This document shows positions 45,613-54,730 of a stretch of 64,000 nucleotides of DNA, one piece after another (positions within the stretch are counted from its first letter, which is position 1; the number at the start of each line of letters is the position of its first letter). The notes under the pieces are model-generated. The model ran no database searches, was not told where the DNA came from, and saw nothing but the letters and a program-made list of their open reading frames with translations. The translations under genes were made by a program, and so were the position numbers. The DNA is from JASHVB01 sp963780805 (GTDB lineage: Bacteria > Pseudomonadota > Alphaproteobacteria > Acetobacterales > Acetobacteraceae). The stretch spans positions 992,001 to 1,056,000 of the forward strand of contig CAWADP010000009.1 in the NCBI GenBank assembly GCA_963780805.1, in the 5' to 3' direction.

Positions 45613-47892
45613 TCAGTCCTGGTTCACCCGGTCCTGGCGCCGGTGATGCTGGCTCAGCGGCGACGGCGCCGCCGGACCATGCAACGCCGAGCCTCGGCCG
45701 GACAGTGAGGGGTTGGTCATAAAGTAATCGTGTGCCGATACCGGCTTCTTCCCCGGCGCCACGCGGCGCCAGGTACCGTCCGGCTTCAACTCCCAGGATT
45801 GCATGGAATCCTTAAGATTTATGACCATGATCTGGTCGAGCACCTGGGCGTGCACCGTTGGGTTGTGGATCGGCACCAGGGTTTCCACCCGCCAGTCCAT
45901 GTTCCGCTCCATCCAGTCCGCCGAGCTGATGTAAACCCGCGCATGCCTGCTCGGCAGAGGATAGCCGTTGCCGAACGCGCAGACGCGTGAATGTTCGAGG
46001 AAACGTCCAACGATCGACTTGACGCGGATGTTCTCGGACAGGCCGGACACACCGGGGCGCAGGCAGCAGATGCCGCGCACCACCATCATCACCTTCACCC
46101 CGGCGCGCGACGCCTCATACAGCGCATCGATCAGCTTGACGTCCACCAGACTGTTCAGCTTGACCCAAATGCCGGCGGGGCGCCCGGCCCGGGCGAACGC
46201 AATTTCCTTGTGGATGAGCTCCAGCAATACGTTGCGTGTGGTCAACGGGCTGAACGCCACTTCCTCCATGCGTTCCGGCCGGGCGTATCCGGTCATGTAG
46301 TTGAACAACCGCGCCGCATCACGGGTCAGCGCCGGATCGGAGGTGAAGAACGACAGGTCGGTGTAGATGCGAGCGGTGATGGGATGGTAGTTGCCGGTGC
46401 CGAAATGCGCATAGGAACGCACGGACCCCGCCTCGCGCCGCGCCACCAGCGACAGCTTGGCGTGCGTCTTCAACCCCGGAAAACCGAACACCACCTGCAC
46501 GCCGGCCGCTTCCAGGCTGCGGGCGAGGTGAATGTTCATCTCCTCGTCGAAGCGGGCGCGCAGTTCCACCACCGCGGTGACGAACTTGCCCGCATCCGCC
46601 GCCTCGATCAGCGCCTTTACGATGGGGGAGTCACGGCTGGTGCGGTACAGCGTCTGCTTGACCGCGATCACGTTCGGGTCCTGCGCCGCCTGGCGTAGGA
46701 ACTGCACAACCACGTCGAAGCTCTCGTACGGGTGGTGGACGATGATGTCCTTGGCGCGGATCGCCGCGAAGCAGTCGCCGCCGAAATCGAGGATGCGTTC
46801 CGGGAAGCGCGGCGTGTAGGGCGGGAACAGGAGATCGGGGCGGTCATCGACGATCAGGTGGCGCAGATCGGCGATGCCGAGCATGCCGTCCGCCACGTGG
46901 ATCTCGTCTTCACTGGCGTCGACCTCGTCGGCGACCAGGTCGCGCAGTTCCTGGGGCATTTCGGCACCCACGCCCAGATGGATCGCGACGCCGCGCCGTC
47001 GCCGTTTCAGCGCGGTTTCGAAGGAACGGACCAGGTCTTCCGCCTCTTCCTCGAATTCCACGTCGGTGTCCCGGATCAGGCGGAACATGCCGTGGCCGGT
47101 GATGCGGAAGCCGGGGAACAGGCGATCCAGAAACAAGATGACCAGATCGTCGAGCATGATGAAGCGGATGGTGTCGCCGTGCGCCGCATGCGGCGGCAGG
47201 CGGATGAAGCGCTCCACCTGGGAGGGCAGTGGAATCAGGGCCCGCATCGCCTGGCCGTCTTCCCCGCGCAGCAGCAGCAGGGCCATCACCAGGCCCATGT
47301 TGGGGATGAACGGGAACGGGTGCGCCGGATCGACCGCCAGCGGAGTCAGGACGGGAAAGACCCGCTCCATGAACCAGGCTTCCAACCATGTCAGGTCGTC
47401 CCGGGACAGCCTGTCCGCCGCGCAGACCTCGAGGCCGGCCTGCTGGAGCAGCGCCTTCAGCTCGCGCCACACCCGCTGTTGCTCTGTCAGCAGCATCTCC
47501 GCACGGACGCCGATTTCGGCGAGCTGCTGGCCGGGCGTGCGGCCGTCCGGCGAGGTCTTGGTGAAGCCCGCTTTAGCCTGGCCGATCAGGCCAGCGACGC
47601 GGACGGAATAGAACTCGTCCAGGTTGGAAGCGCTGATCGAGACAAAGCGCAGGCGCTCGAGCAGGGGATGGCGGGGGTTTTCTGCCTCCTCCACAACGCG
47701 GTGGTTGAAGTCGAGCCAGGACAGTTCGCGGTTGACGAAACGGTCCGGGCTGTCGCGGGCGATACTGGGCGATGGCGGAGGGGCGGGCTGCGGAGGGGCG
47801 GGCTGTGGTGGGGCAGCCTGCGGTGGGGGCGAGTCGCGCTCCGCCGCCGTGTCACGCGCGGCGAGCGCTGTCTGGGCGGGCGGTGGGTTCAT
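45613..47892 (-). CDS. ppk: Polyphosphate kinase 1
   Basis: The 759-residue enzyme reversibly makes polyphosphate from ATP. It shows RFVNRELSWLDFNHRVVEEA at its N-terminal domain, VKQTLYRTSRDSPIV, the autophosphorylation region KTHAKLSLV and HFGTGNYHP (two key histidines), and ICCLRPGVSGLSENIRV. Its first about 45 residues are a Pro/Ala-rich disordered extension. It lies between hdaA (46 bases upstream) and ppx (four bases downstream), the standard alphaproteobacterial cluster. Intact. Confidence 0.97.
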   Translation of the reverse strand: MNPPPAQTALAARDTAAERDSPPPQAAPPQPAPPQPAPPPSPSIARDSPDRFVNRELSWLDFNHRVVEEAENPRHPLLERLRFVSISASNLDEFYSVRVAGLIGQAKAGFTKTSPDGRTPGQQLAEIGVRAEMLLTEQQRVWRELKALLQQAGLEVCAADRLSRDDLTWLEAWFMERVFPVLTPLAVDPAHPFPFIPNMGLVMALLLLRGEDGQAMRALIPLPSQVERFIRLPPHAAHGDTIRFIMLDDLVILFLDRLFPGFRITGHGMFRLIRDTDVEFEEEAEDLVRSFETALKRRRRGVAIHLGVGAEMPQELRDLVADEVDASEDEIHVADGMLGIADLRHLIVDDRPDLLFPPYTPRFPERILDFGGDCFAAIRAKDIIVHHPYESFDVVVQFLRQAAQDPNVIAVKQTLYRTSRDSPIVKALIEAADAGKFVTAVVELRARFDEEMNIHLARSLEAAGVQVVFGFPGLKTHAKLSLVARREAGSVRSYAHFGTGNYHPITARIYTDLSFFTSDPALTRDAARLFNYMTGYARPERMEEVAFSPLTTRNVLLELIHKEIAFARAGRPAGIWVKLNSLVDVKLIDALYEASRAGVKVMMVVRGICCLRPGVSGLSENIRVKSIVGRFLEHSRVCAFGNGYPLPSRHARVYISSADWMERNMDWRVETLVPIHNPTVHAQVLDQIMVINLKDSMQSWELKPDGTWRRVAPGKKPVSAHDYFMTNPSLSGRGSALHGPAAPSPLSQHHRRQDRVNQD

Positions 47893-47938
47893 GCGGCGAT
47901 CCTAGCGGCGGACTGTGCGCCGGGGGAGGGGGATGTGA

Positions 47939-48613
47939 TCAATCCGGGACGTTCGCACCCATCTCCGCCAGGACGGCGGCGGCGATGGTGCGGGTGACAG
48001 CGCCGCCGGCAGCCAGCGCCGTCTGGTCCAGCCGCGCAACTGCGTCGCGCAGGGCGGCGGGTGAGCGTGGCAGGCGCAGCAGCAGCCAGTCCTGCAAGCC
48101 GGCACCGACGGCAAGCTGCCGGTCCGATAGCAGCCGCAGGAGCAGGGCGCGCAGCAGCGAGTCCTCCGGCGGCAGGATCTCCACGGCCGTGACGGAACGC
48201 AGCCGGCTGGCGAGGTCCGGCAGCTTTACAGGCCAGCGTGCCGGGGGCGTGCGGGTAGCGAGCAATACCGGGGTGTGCGTTTCCCGCACGGCGTTCAGCA
48301 GGTGCAGCAGGGCGGGTTCGTCGGGTGGTGTGCCGGCGTCGTCCAGCGCGAGGCCTGCTGGCGCCGGCAGGTCCGGCAGGCCGCGTAGGTCAGCACCCGC
48401 CAGCAGCCGGGCGCCGCGGCGGCCGGCCCACAGGCTGAGCAAGTGGGTCTTGCCGCAACCGGCGCCGCCCCACAGGGCCAGCCGGTGGTCGGGCCAGTCG
48501 TCCGTGCGGTCGAGCCAGGCCAGCGCCGCCTCGTTCGACGGCGCTGCGAGGAAGTCGGCGGCGGCGTAGCTCGGCTGGTGCGGGAAGGGCAGCGGAAGCT
48601 GGTCTCGGGTCAT
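47939..48613 (-). CDS. hdaA: Regulatory inactivator of DnaA, Hda-like
   Basis: The 224-residue protein resembles only the AAA+ domain of DnaA. It starts with the clamp-binding type motif QLPLPFPHQPSY (residues about 4-15), then ALWGGAGCGKTHLLSLW (Walker A), and ends with a small helical lid. Hda, loaded on the sliding clamp, makes DnaA hydrolyse its ATP after initiation. The ATG at 48613 is chosen because the QLPLPF motif begins just after it; a frame extension to 48727 lacks similarity. It lies upstream of ppk on the same strand. Its target DnaA is encoded at 9526-11019. Confidence 0.9.
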   Translation of the reverse strand: MTRDQLPLPFPHQPSYAAADFLAAPSNEAALAWLDRTDDWPDHRLALWGGAGCGKTHLLSLWAGRRGARLLAGADLRGLPDLPAPAGLALDDAGTPPDEPALLHLLNAVRETHTPVLLATRTPPARWPVKLPDLASRLRSVTAVEILPPEDSLLRALLLRLLSDRQLAVGAGLQDWLLLRLPRSPAALRDAVARLDQTALAAGGAVTRTIAAAVLAEMGANVPD

Positions 48614-48810
48614 GGTGGGGCTTGTTGTGGCCCCGCAGGGTGGCGGCGGGCAACTATGCGATGGCGCGGGCGCCACCATGAGGTCCCATCCCTTCCGGCC
48701 CGCCCGCTTCACCCGCATAATGGTCACATGTTAGGCTCGACGCCAGCTTCCGCGCCGCGACGCGGCAGCCATCAACGCCTTCATCCGGGACATGCGCCAG
48801 CGGGAGGTTT

Positions 48811-49077
48811 TGTTCGAATGCGAACCCGTATTACGAAATCCTCGTGGACGTGGACCAGGGCCTCGGCACGGCCTGCGGCGTGGTGTTCCGCGCGCCTCAG
48901 CCGTACCGCGACATGCTGTCCAGCCACGGCGTTGACCTGGCCGAGCGCCAGGGCCACGACGGCTGCTTTCTTCCACTGCCCGCGACCTTCGTGGTGAACC
49001 GGCAGGATGTGGTGACCTGGGCGTACATGGACATCGACTTCACCGTGCCGAGCCAGACGATCTGCTGGCCGCGCTAG
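48811..49077 (+). pseudogene. C-terminal fragment of a peroxiredoxin (AhpC/TSA family)
   Basis: About 80 codons read GLGTACGVVFRAPQPYRDM, then GVDLAERQG, LPLPATFVVNRQDVVTWAYMDIDFT, ending in a stop at 49077. This is the last third of an AhpC/TSA thiol peroxidase. The catalytic N-terminal part with its active cysteine is missing and no start codon with a ribosome site is seen. A GTG at 48844 could start a 77-residue remnant. Confidence 0.6.
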
Positions 49078-49120
49078 CCGCGCTCTGACCAGATTTCCTG
49101 CCCGCAGCTAGTGGCCCGCG

Positions 49121-49522
49121 CTATCGCCGCAGGGTCACAACCTGGCCGCCGTCCGGGCCACCAAGCGCCATACGCACCTTCCGGGCCAGCTCCTCGTTGC
49201 GGAACGGCTTCAGCACCAGCCGGTCCTCGCCCAGCGCGGCGAGGGCGCCGTCGTCGGCGTAGCCGGTGACCAGCAGGACCGGCAGCCCGGGCCGGCACTC
49301 CGCTGCCTGCCGCAGCAGCTCCACGCCGCTCATCCCCGGCATGGAGAAGTCCGCCATCATCAGGTCCACGTGGCTGCCGCGCGCCAGCAGCTCGAGCGCC
49401 GCCGCGCCGTTGTCCGCTTCCACGACCCCGTATCCGAGGTCCTCCAGCATCGCCGCGGTCACCTCGCGCACCGCGGGATCGTCGTCCACCAGCAGGATGG
49501 TGGCGGGGATGGCCTGGCTCAT
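49121..49522 (-). CDS. Single-domain response regulator (CheY-like)
   Basis: The 133-residue protein is one receiver domain. It shows ILLVDDDPAVREV (acidic pocket, residues about 9-21), MMADFSMPGMSGVELL with the phospho-accepting Asp near 57, VTGYAD (Thr) and LVLKPFRNEEL (Lys). No output domain follows. It resembles the stand-alone receivers and the receivers of hybrid kinases. I chose the ATG at 49522; the frame is open to 49579 without similarity. No histidine kinase is adjacent, so its partner is unknown. Confidence 0.88.
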   Translation of the reverse strand: MSQAIPATILLVDDDPAVREVTAAMLEDLGYGVVEADNGAAALELLARGSHVDLMMADFSMPGMSGVELLRQAAECRPGLPVLLVTGYADDGALAALGEDRLVLKPFRNEELARKVRMALGGPDGGQVVTLRR

Positions 49523-49813
49523 GCCTTGCTCCGCTACTTGCCGGGGCCGGCAGTGTCGTCCCCGACGCCCAGGCGGCAACCGCGCCGCCGATCAACTGCC
49601 TGTGTCCCGTTTCACGCTGATCCGCAACAGCGCCGGCAGCAAGGTCTCGGGGTGGGGTCGCCCAGGCGCCGCCTGTCACGGTGCGTCGGTCGCGCCCGCC
49701 GACCCAGCCACTTATCCGGCGGGAGAACGACGCCGCCGATTCACCGCCGATTCTGGCCTCGGCCTGAAATCGCGTGCTACGCTGCCCGCCAATAAACTGG
49801 GGAGGCGATAACC

Positions 49814-50641
49814 ATGCTGGTGCCGAATGCCACGAAGGCTCGCATGGCGGTGGGCGAGGTCGCGCTGGGCTTCGGCGTGCACCATCTGCGCAGCGCCGCC
49901 GCCCCCACGCTGGCCGCCGCCACCGGCCACCACTGGCTGTTCATCGACAACGAGCATGGCGCGTTCTCGGCGCACGACGTCGCGCAGCTCTGCATCGCGT
50001 CGCTGCCCACCGGCGTGACGCCGATCGTGCGTGCCTGCGCCAGCGCGATCGACGAGGCGACGCGCGCGCTGGACAACGGCGCGCAGGGCATCGTGATGCC
50101 GCATGTCGATACCGCGAAGGAGGCGCGCCGCATCGCCGAGGCGTTCCACTATCCGCCGCAGGGCCATCGAAGCTGGGGCGGGCCGCCGGCCATCTACGGC
50201 TACCGGGCGCCGTCGATGGCCGAGGCGCAGAAAGCGATCAACGCCGAGATCCTGACCGTGGTGATGATCGAAAGCCCCGAGGCGGTGAAGAACGCCGCGG
50301 ACATCGCCGCAGTGGACGGCGTGGACGTGCTGCTGATCGGCACGTCGGACCTGTCCTCGGAGCTGGGCGTCGCCGGGCAGATGGGCCATCCCAAGATCGT
50401 GGATGCGTATGAAACGGTCGGTGCCGCGTGTAGCAAGCACGGCAAGGTGCTGGGCATGGGTGGGGTGTACGATGAGGAGCATGCCTCGCGCTATGTCGGC
50501 ATGGGTGCGCGCTTCGTGCTGACCGGGTCGGACCACAGCTACATGGTAATGGGCGCCGGCGAGCGCAGTGGGTTCTTCACCGGGCTGCCGGTTGCGGCGG
50601 GTGGCGGGAGGAAGAAGCGGGAGAAGAAGGCGAACGACTGA
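49814..50641 (+). CDS. HpcH/HpaI family aldolase
   Basis: The 275-residue TIM-barrel protein belongs to the class II metal-dependent aldolases that cleave 2-keto-3-deoxy acids to pyruvate and an aldehyde. Marks are GFGVHHLRS, the catalytic-base region FIDNEHGAFS (residues about 43-52), GAQGIVMPHVDT, and the metal-binding VVMIESPEAV (Glu) and LLIGTSDLSSELG (Asp). GGGGAGG lies before the ATG at 49814. A Lys-rich tail of about 15 residues ends the protein. It stands alone and its substrate is unknown. Confidence 0.92.
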   Translation: MLVPNATKARMAVGEVALGFGVHHLRSAAAPTLAAATGHHWLFIDNEHGAFSAHDVAQLCIASLPTGVTPIVRACASAIDEATRALDNGAQGIVMPHVDTAKEARRIAEAFHYPPQGHRSWGGPPAIYGYRAPSMAEAQKAINAEILTVVMIESPEAVKNAADIAAVDGVDVLLIGTSDLSSELGVAGQMGHPKIVDAYETVGAACSKHGKVLGMGGVYDEEHASRYVGMGARFVLTGSDHSYMVMGAGERSGFFTGLPVAAGGGRKKREKKAND

Positions 50642-51376
50642 CGGCCGCACCAAGTCTCCCCCGCGCGCGGTCTTGCGAATGGCGATCACCGTGGCCATGG
50701 TGGCCGCGCGCCCCATTTCGGCGTCTCATTGTGACGCAACATGCAGGCGTCTACCCGGGAGAATGCCGCATCGACCAATAATCGTGGGGAACCGCGATTC
50801 GGAAGAATCCGGAGCAAATTCGAGGAGAATCATCAGCGCCGGTGCTACAATGCCTCATTGTTTTTCCAGCACGGAGGACGAACAAGAACTACGGTGACCA
50901 CGGGGTTGGAGGGTTCCCGCCTCCGACTCCCACCGTGGTGCCGGTTGGGATGAGGCTTCGATTGCTGCTAAATTGCACGACGCTCCGCGGCAGACTTATT
51001 TGCTTCTGTTTACTGATTACTGAGTACTCTGCGTTCACTGATCACTCTGCCGCATCGCGGGAGGCAAGTCGCGTGACCGCCCGCAGCCCCGCCAGCAACA
51101 TGGCCCTTCTCACGTGAATCCAAGAGGACATTCGTGGTGTACTCCTGAATGTTCGATACCGTCGGCGAATTTGTCATTCCGAACGCAGCGAAACAATCTG
51201 CGGGAGGCTGCGCTGGTCACTCCCGGCGGACTTCTTCACTTCGCGCGCTATGGCATTGTTGCAGACACTTGCAATGACATCCGCGATGAGACAAACGCCC
51301 GCGCAGACACTCGCCGCGGCACTCGTAGACTCGCGATGAAACTCCGGAAGGGGCGCCAACCGTCGGAGCAGCAGGG
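50642..51376. other. Gene-free region with a hairpin and a dispersed repeat
   Basis: No supported gene. An imperfect GC-rich stem lies at about 50896-50940 (ACCACGG... with ...CCGTGGT). A repeat resembling known bacterial palindromic units spans about 51170-51290: TCATTCCGAACGCAGCGAAACAATCTGCG on one side and CATTGTTGCAGACACTTGCAATGACA on the other. Confidence 0.4.
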
Positions 51377-53378
51377 CTAGCGCCGCCTGCCCCCGCCACT
51401 GCTGACGGCAACGTGGGCCGCGGCTGTCGGATGTGACATGGCCGCGGGATGAAATCCGCCAACCGATGGCCCGGGATGCACGAACCCGCCGGCAGGGTGG
51501 AAGCCTCCGCCGACACCCGGGCGCCCGGCAAAGCCGGGGCGGTACCCGGGCGCGGCCGAATGCGCCACAAACCCGCCCGGATGCACGGCGCCCGGATGCA
51601 GGGCCGCGTCACGCCGCAGACCGTCCTCACGCCGCAGACCATCCTCACGCCGCACAACGTCGTCGCGGCGGCCGACCTCCTCCCGATGCACGGCATCGTG
51701 GCGCAGTGCCTCGTCGTGGCCATAGCCTCGCAGGCCGTGGCCAGCCGGATGGTAGTGCTCCAGATGCCGCCGGTACCGGTCGGGCGCTCCATGCCAATGA
51801 TGGAAATGGTCGTAATAGCCCCACCCGGCATCGCCGCCGTACACCAGGAACTCCGGCGCGCCGTCGATCACCCCTTCCGGCATGCCGCCGACATAGGTGA
51901 TGCCGTCGACGCCGTCGTCGCCGGAGACGAGCGCACAGCACACCGGCACCACCTGCACGGTCGACACCGCCAGCAACACATCCGCCGGCGGATTTAGCCA
52001 GAACCCGCGATGATTGTTCAGCGCGTCGCCCTGTTGCACGCGATAGGAGTTGGTCGCGTCGGGACTGACCCGCGCCGCACCGTTGACCAGCGCGATCTTC
52101 GCGATGTCCGTGCCATCTCGCATCATGCAGATGTAAGACCCTTCTCCGCCTTGCGGCTGGCAGGTCAGCGCGTCGCCGTTGGCCTGGATGTAGCCCTGGA
52201 GCTGCCCCGCATAGGGCGCCGCCAGGCCCACGATCCCGTCCAGCTTGTAGGTTTGCCCGGCGGACACCAGCGTCGCGGTATCCTGCACGGTCGGATGCGT
52301 CACCGTCGCGGGCGGCGGCGGCAGGTCGGCCCAGATGCCGCGCCGCGCACCCTGCGCCGCGGCTTCCTGCTCCTGATAGGCCGGCGGTGCGTCGTCCTTG
52401 ACGCGGGCCGCGCCATTGACCAGCGCCACCTCCGCTACATCGGTGCCGTCGGGCAACAGGCAGACGAAGCCGCCGGCGGCACTTTGCGCCTGGCAGGTCA
52501 CGCGACCCGCGTTCGCCGCCAGGAAGCCCTGCATGCCCTGGGCTGCCTCACCCTGGATGCCCTCGATGCCGTACAAAGACACCGTGGTGTCGCCCGCCTT
52601 CAGCGTGTCGGTGTCGATCACCGTGGGATGATCGAGATTGATCGGCTCGGCCGGTGCCGGCGGTGATGCAAGGGAAGCGGTTGTCGCCAGGGCAGGAGGT
52701 TGCGTGCTACCTGGCTCGACCACGGTCCCCAGTGGGGGAGCTGTTGGTGTTCCCGATGGGGTCGCCGACGAGGTCCCCGATGGAGCCGTCGGCGGGGTCC
52801 CCGATGGGGCTGCCGGCGGAGCCCCCGATGGGGCCGTCAACGAGCCCGCCGGTGTCGCGACCGGTCCCGGATTGACCAGTGCGAAGTGGACGCCATCCTG
52901 CACATTGTCGCGTGGCAAGGTCACGCTGCCGGGCGCGCTGGCTGTCACCGGTCCGGATGCTGCCGCGGCGGCGCCGGCCAGCGCTGAGGATGCCATTCCA
53001 CCGGCGGCGACCGATGCCGTGGGCGCTGCGGGTAAGGTCCCCGAAGCGGGTGCGGCCGCGACGGTGGCGGAGACCGGGGCCCGGGCGGGCGCCGAGATGG
53101 GCGCCGCGGATGCGGGTCCCGGGGGACGCGGACGAACCGGCGCCCATATCCAACCCGCCGTTCTGGCTCGCCGCCGCAACCGGCGCGGCTGGAGTGGCCT
53201 CCATATCCAATCCACTGTTCTGGTTTGCCGCGGCCATCGGTGCGGCCGGGCCGGCGCTCTTGCCCGGGTCAGCCGACTGCGCGTTCGCGCCGCCGACCGC
53301 CATCCAACCCAAGACCCCGAGCGCACAACCGCACAGCAGCACACTCCGTCGCAAGGTTACTGTCCGCACTGACGCCAT
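51377..53378 (-). CDS. Secreted protein with two degenerate thermonuclease-like domains and His-rich tail (one frameshift)
   Basis: The product is about 666 residues. A signal peptide (RRSVLLCGCALGVLGWMAVGGANAQ, ending near residue 34) is followed by a long Ala/Pro/Thr/Gly-rich region, then two related domains of about 100 residues. Each has the outline of a staphylococcal-nuclease fold (DTDTLKAGDTTVSLYGIEG and DTATLVSAGQTYKLDGIVG, then GTDVAEVALVNGAARV / GTDIAKIALVNGAARV). The catalytic arginines and acids are not conserved, so they probably bind and do not cut. The C terminus is His/Arg-rich with an 18-base repeat (RREDGL). The signal peptide joins the rest if one C is removed near 53120. 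A periplasmic or envelope role is inferred. Confidence 0.6.
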
Positions 53379-53412
53379 CGGATTGTCCTCCGGGACGGGG
53401 AACCCCTCGGCC

Positions 53413-54270
53413 TTATTGTTTCGTCGGCGCCACCCAACCGGACGGTGCCGCCGGTGCGGTTGCCGCGGCTGGCGTCACGCGGGAGGCTCCGGTGGTCGGC
53501 GCGACCCAGTTGCTGGGCGCCGAGGCGGTGGCGGTCGCGGCGGCTGCGGGCGCCACTGGAACCGCCCCCGGGACCGCGGCGGCTGTCGCACCGGTCGGCG
53601 TCGATTGCATCTGGGCGAGCAATGTCGGCGACGGTGCGCCCGTCACCGGCATGCCGTGGGACTGCTGGAAGCTGGAAATCGCCGCTCGCGTCCTCGATCC
53701 GATGTAGCCGTCCGCCGTGTCATGCAGATAGCCAAGGCGAATCAGCTCGACCTGGCTGGAGCGGACCAGGGGATCGGCCGCGGCCATCGGCGGCGGCGGT
53801 GGCGCCGCCGCGGCGATGGGGACAAAACCCGGCACTTGCTCGCCCTTCGCGTACATGCACTGCGAATAGGCGTTGTCGTATTGCTGCTGGATCATTGCCT
53901 GATCGTTGGCGTTGTTGCTGGCGCCGATCGCCGTGCCGCTTGTGGCCCCGCTGGCCGCCCCGATCGCCGCGCCGGCGCCGGCGTCGCCCGTCACGCCGCC
54001 AATCGCCGCGCCCAGGCCGGCGCCCAGCAACGTGCCCAGCGCGACCGCGCCAGCCGTCCGCTGGTTCGCGGCATCGGCCTCGCCCTTCACCTGATCCGAC
54101 GCAAAGCCCTTGCAGACCGTGTTGTCGTCCTGAAAGGCGGCAAACGTCTTGCCGGAGCCAGGCATCGTCTGGACGGTCGGCCCGAGAGGGGTTGAGGCGC
54201 AACCGGCCAGCATCGCGACGAGACCGGCTGAGAGGAAAAGTTGCCCAGGGGCGGCGCGGCGAACGGTCAT
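53413..54270 (-). CDS. Lipoprotein with glycine-zipper and peptidoglycan-binding domain
   Basis: The 285-residue protein has a lipoprotein signal (LVAMLAGC, lipid on Cys24). A glycine-zipper segment follows (GTLLGAGLGAAIGGVTGDAG, residues about 79-98), able to insert in membranes. Then comes a peptidoglycan-binding PG_binding_1 domain (IRLGYLHDTADGYIGSRTRAAISSFQQSHG, residues about 177-205) and a Pro/Ala-rich tail. It probably ties the outer membrane to the cell wall. GAGGGA lies before the ATG and an AT-rich block (54290-54325, TTACTATTTAG on the coding strand) is a likely promoter. It lies 34 bases upstream of the thermonuclease-like gene, so they may be one transcript. Confidence 0.75.
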   Translation of the reverse strand: MTVRRAAPGQLFLSAGLVAMLAGCASTPLGPTVQTMPGSGKTFAAFQDDNTVCKGFASDQVKGEADAANQRTAGAVALGTLLGAGLGAAIGGVTGDAGAGAAIGAASGATSGTAIGASNNANDQAMIQQQYDNAYSQCMYAKGEQVPGFVPIAAAAPPPPPMAAADPLVRSSQVELIRLGYLHDTADGYIGSRTRAAISSFQQSHGMPVTGAPSPTLLAQMQSTPTGATAAAVPGAVPVAPAAAATATASAPSNWVAPTTGASRVTPAAATAPAAPSGWVAPTKQ

Positions 54271-54730
54271 GCTCTCTGTTTCCCTCTTTTAATTGGTTAG
54301 TTACTAAATAGTAAATCGATCGTGGCCGATCGGCAACTCAAATCGTGTCCGAATAAAGCCAGGGTATCTTCGCCGGAGATCAACGCCAAAAATCTCGTGC
54401 CGTTGCAAACTTTTGATATTGCTTGAGGATTAGCCACATTACCGCCGGGGAACCAGCGGACGCCGCGCGTTCGGCGCTAAAGCACCAGGCATTGCCATGA
54501 AAGGTGAATTCTACCGCTGGTTGCAAGCATTAAAGCAAATCATTACCATCAGGTCAGTATAGGCAACGCCACTCGCCAGTTCCGGGACTGGGCAGTGCCG
54601 CCCTGATCCGGTCCAGGGGTTCGTCGGGTTGGCAGACCGGTCTGCGCGCATAGTGACCAGGCCTTGGGCGCTGGGCCGCATTACGGCCGGGGTGCGGAAT
54701 TCGTTCTCATGGCTTTGCACGACCGGCCCT
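54271..54730. other. AT-richer intergenic region upstream of the lipoprotein gene
   Basis: No supported gene. The stretch 54290-54325 is unusually AT-rich for this genome and is the likely lipoprotein promoter. The rest shows no clear signal. Confidence 0.4.

Noticed and set aside
44439..47997. Long plus-strand frames opposite ppx and ppk
   Set aside because: They are antisense to well-recognised genes, are His/Arg/Gln-rich, and show no domain.
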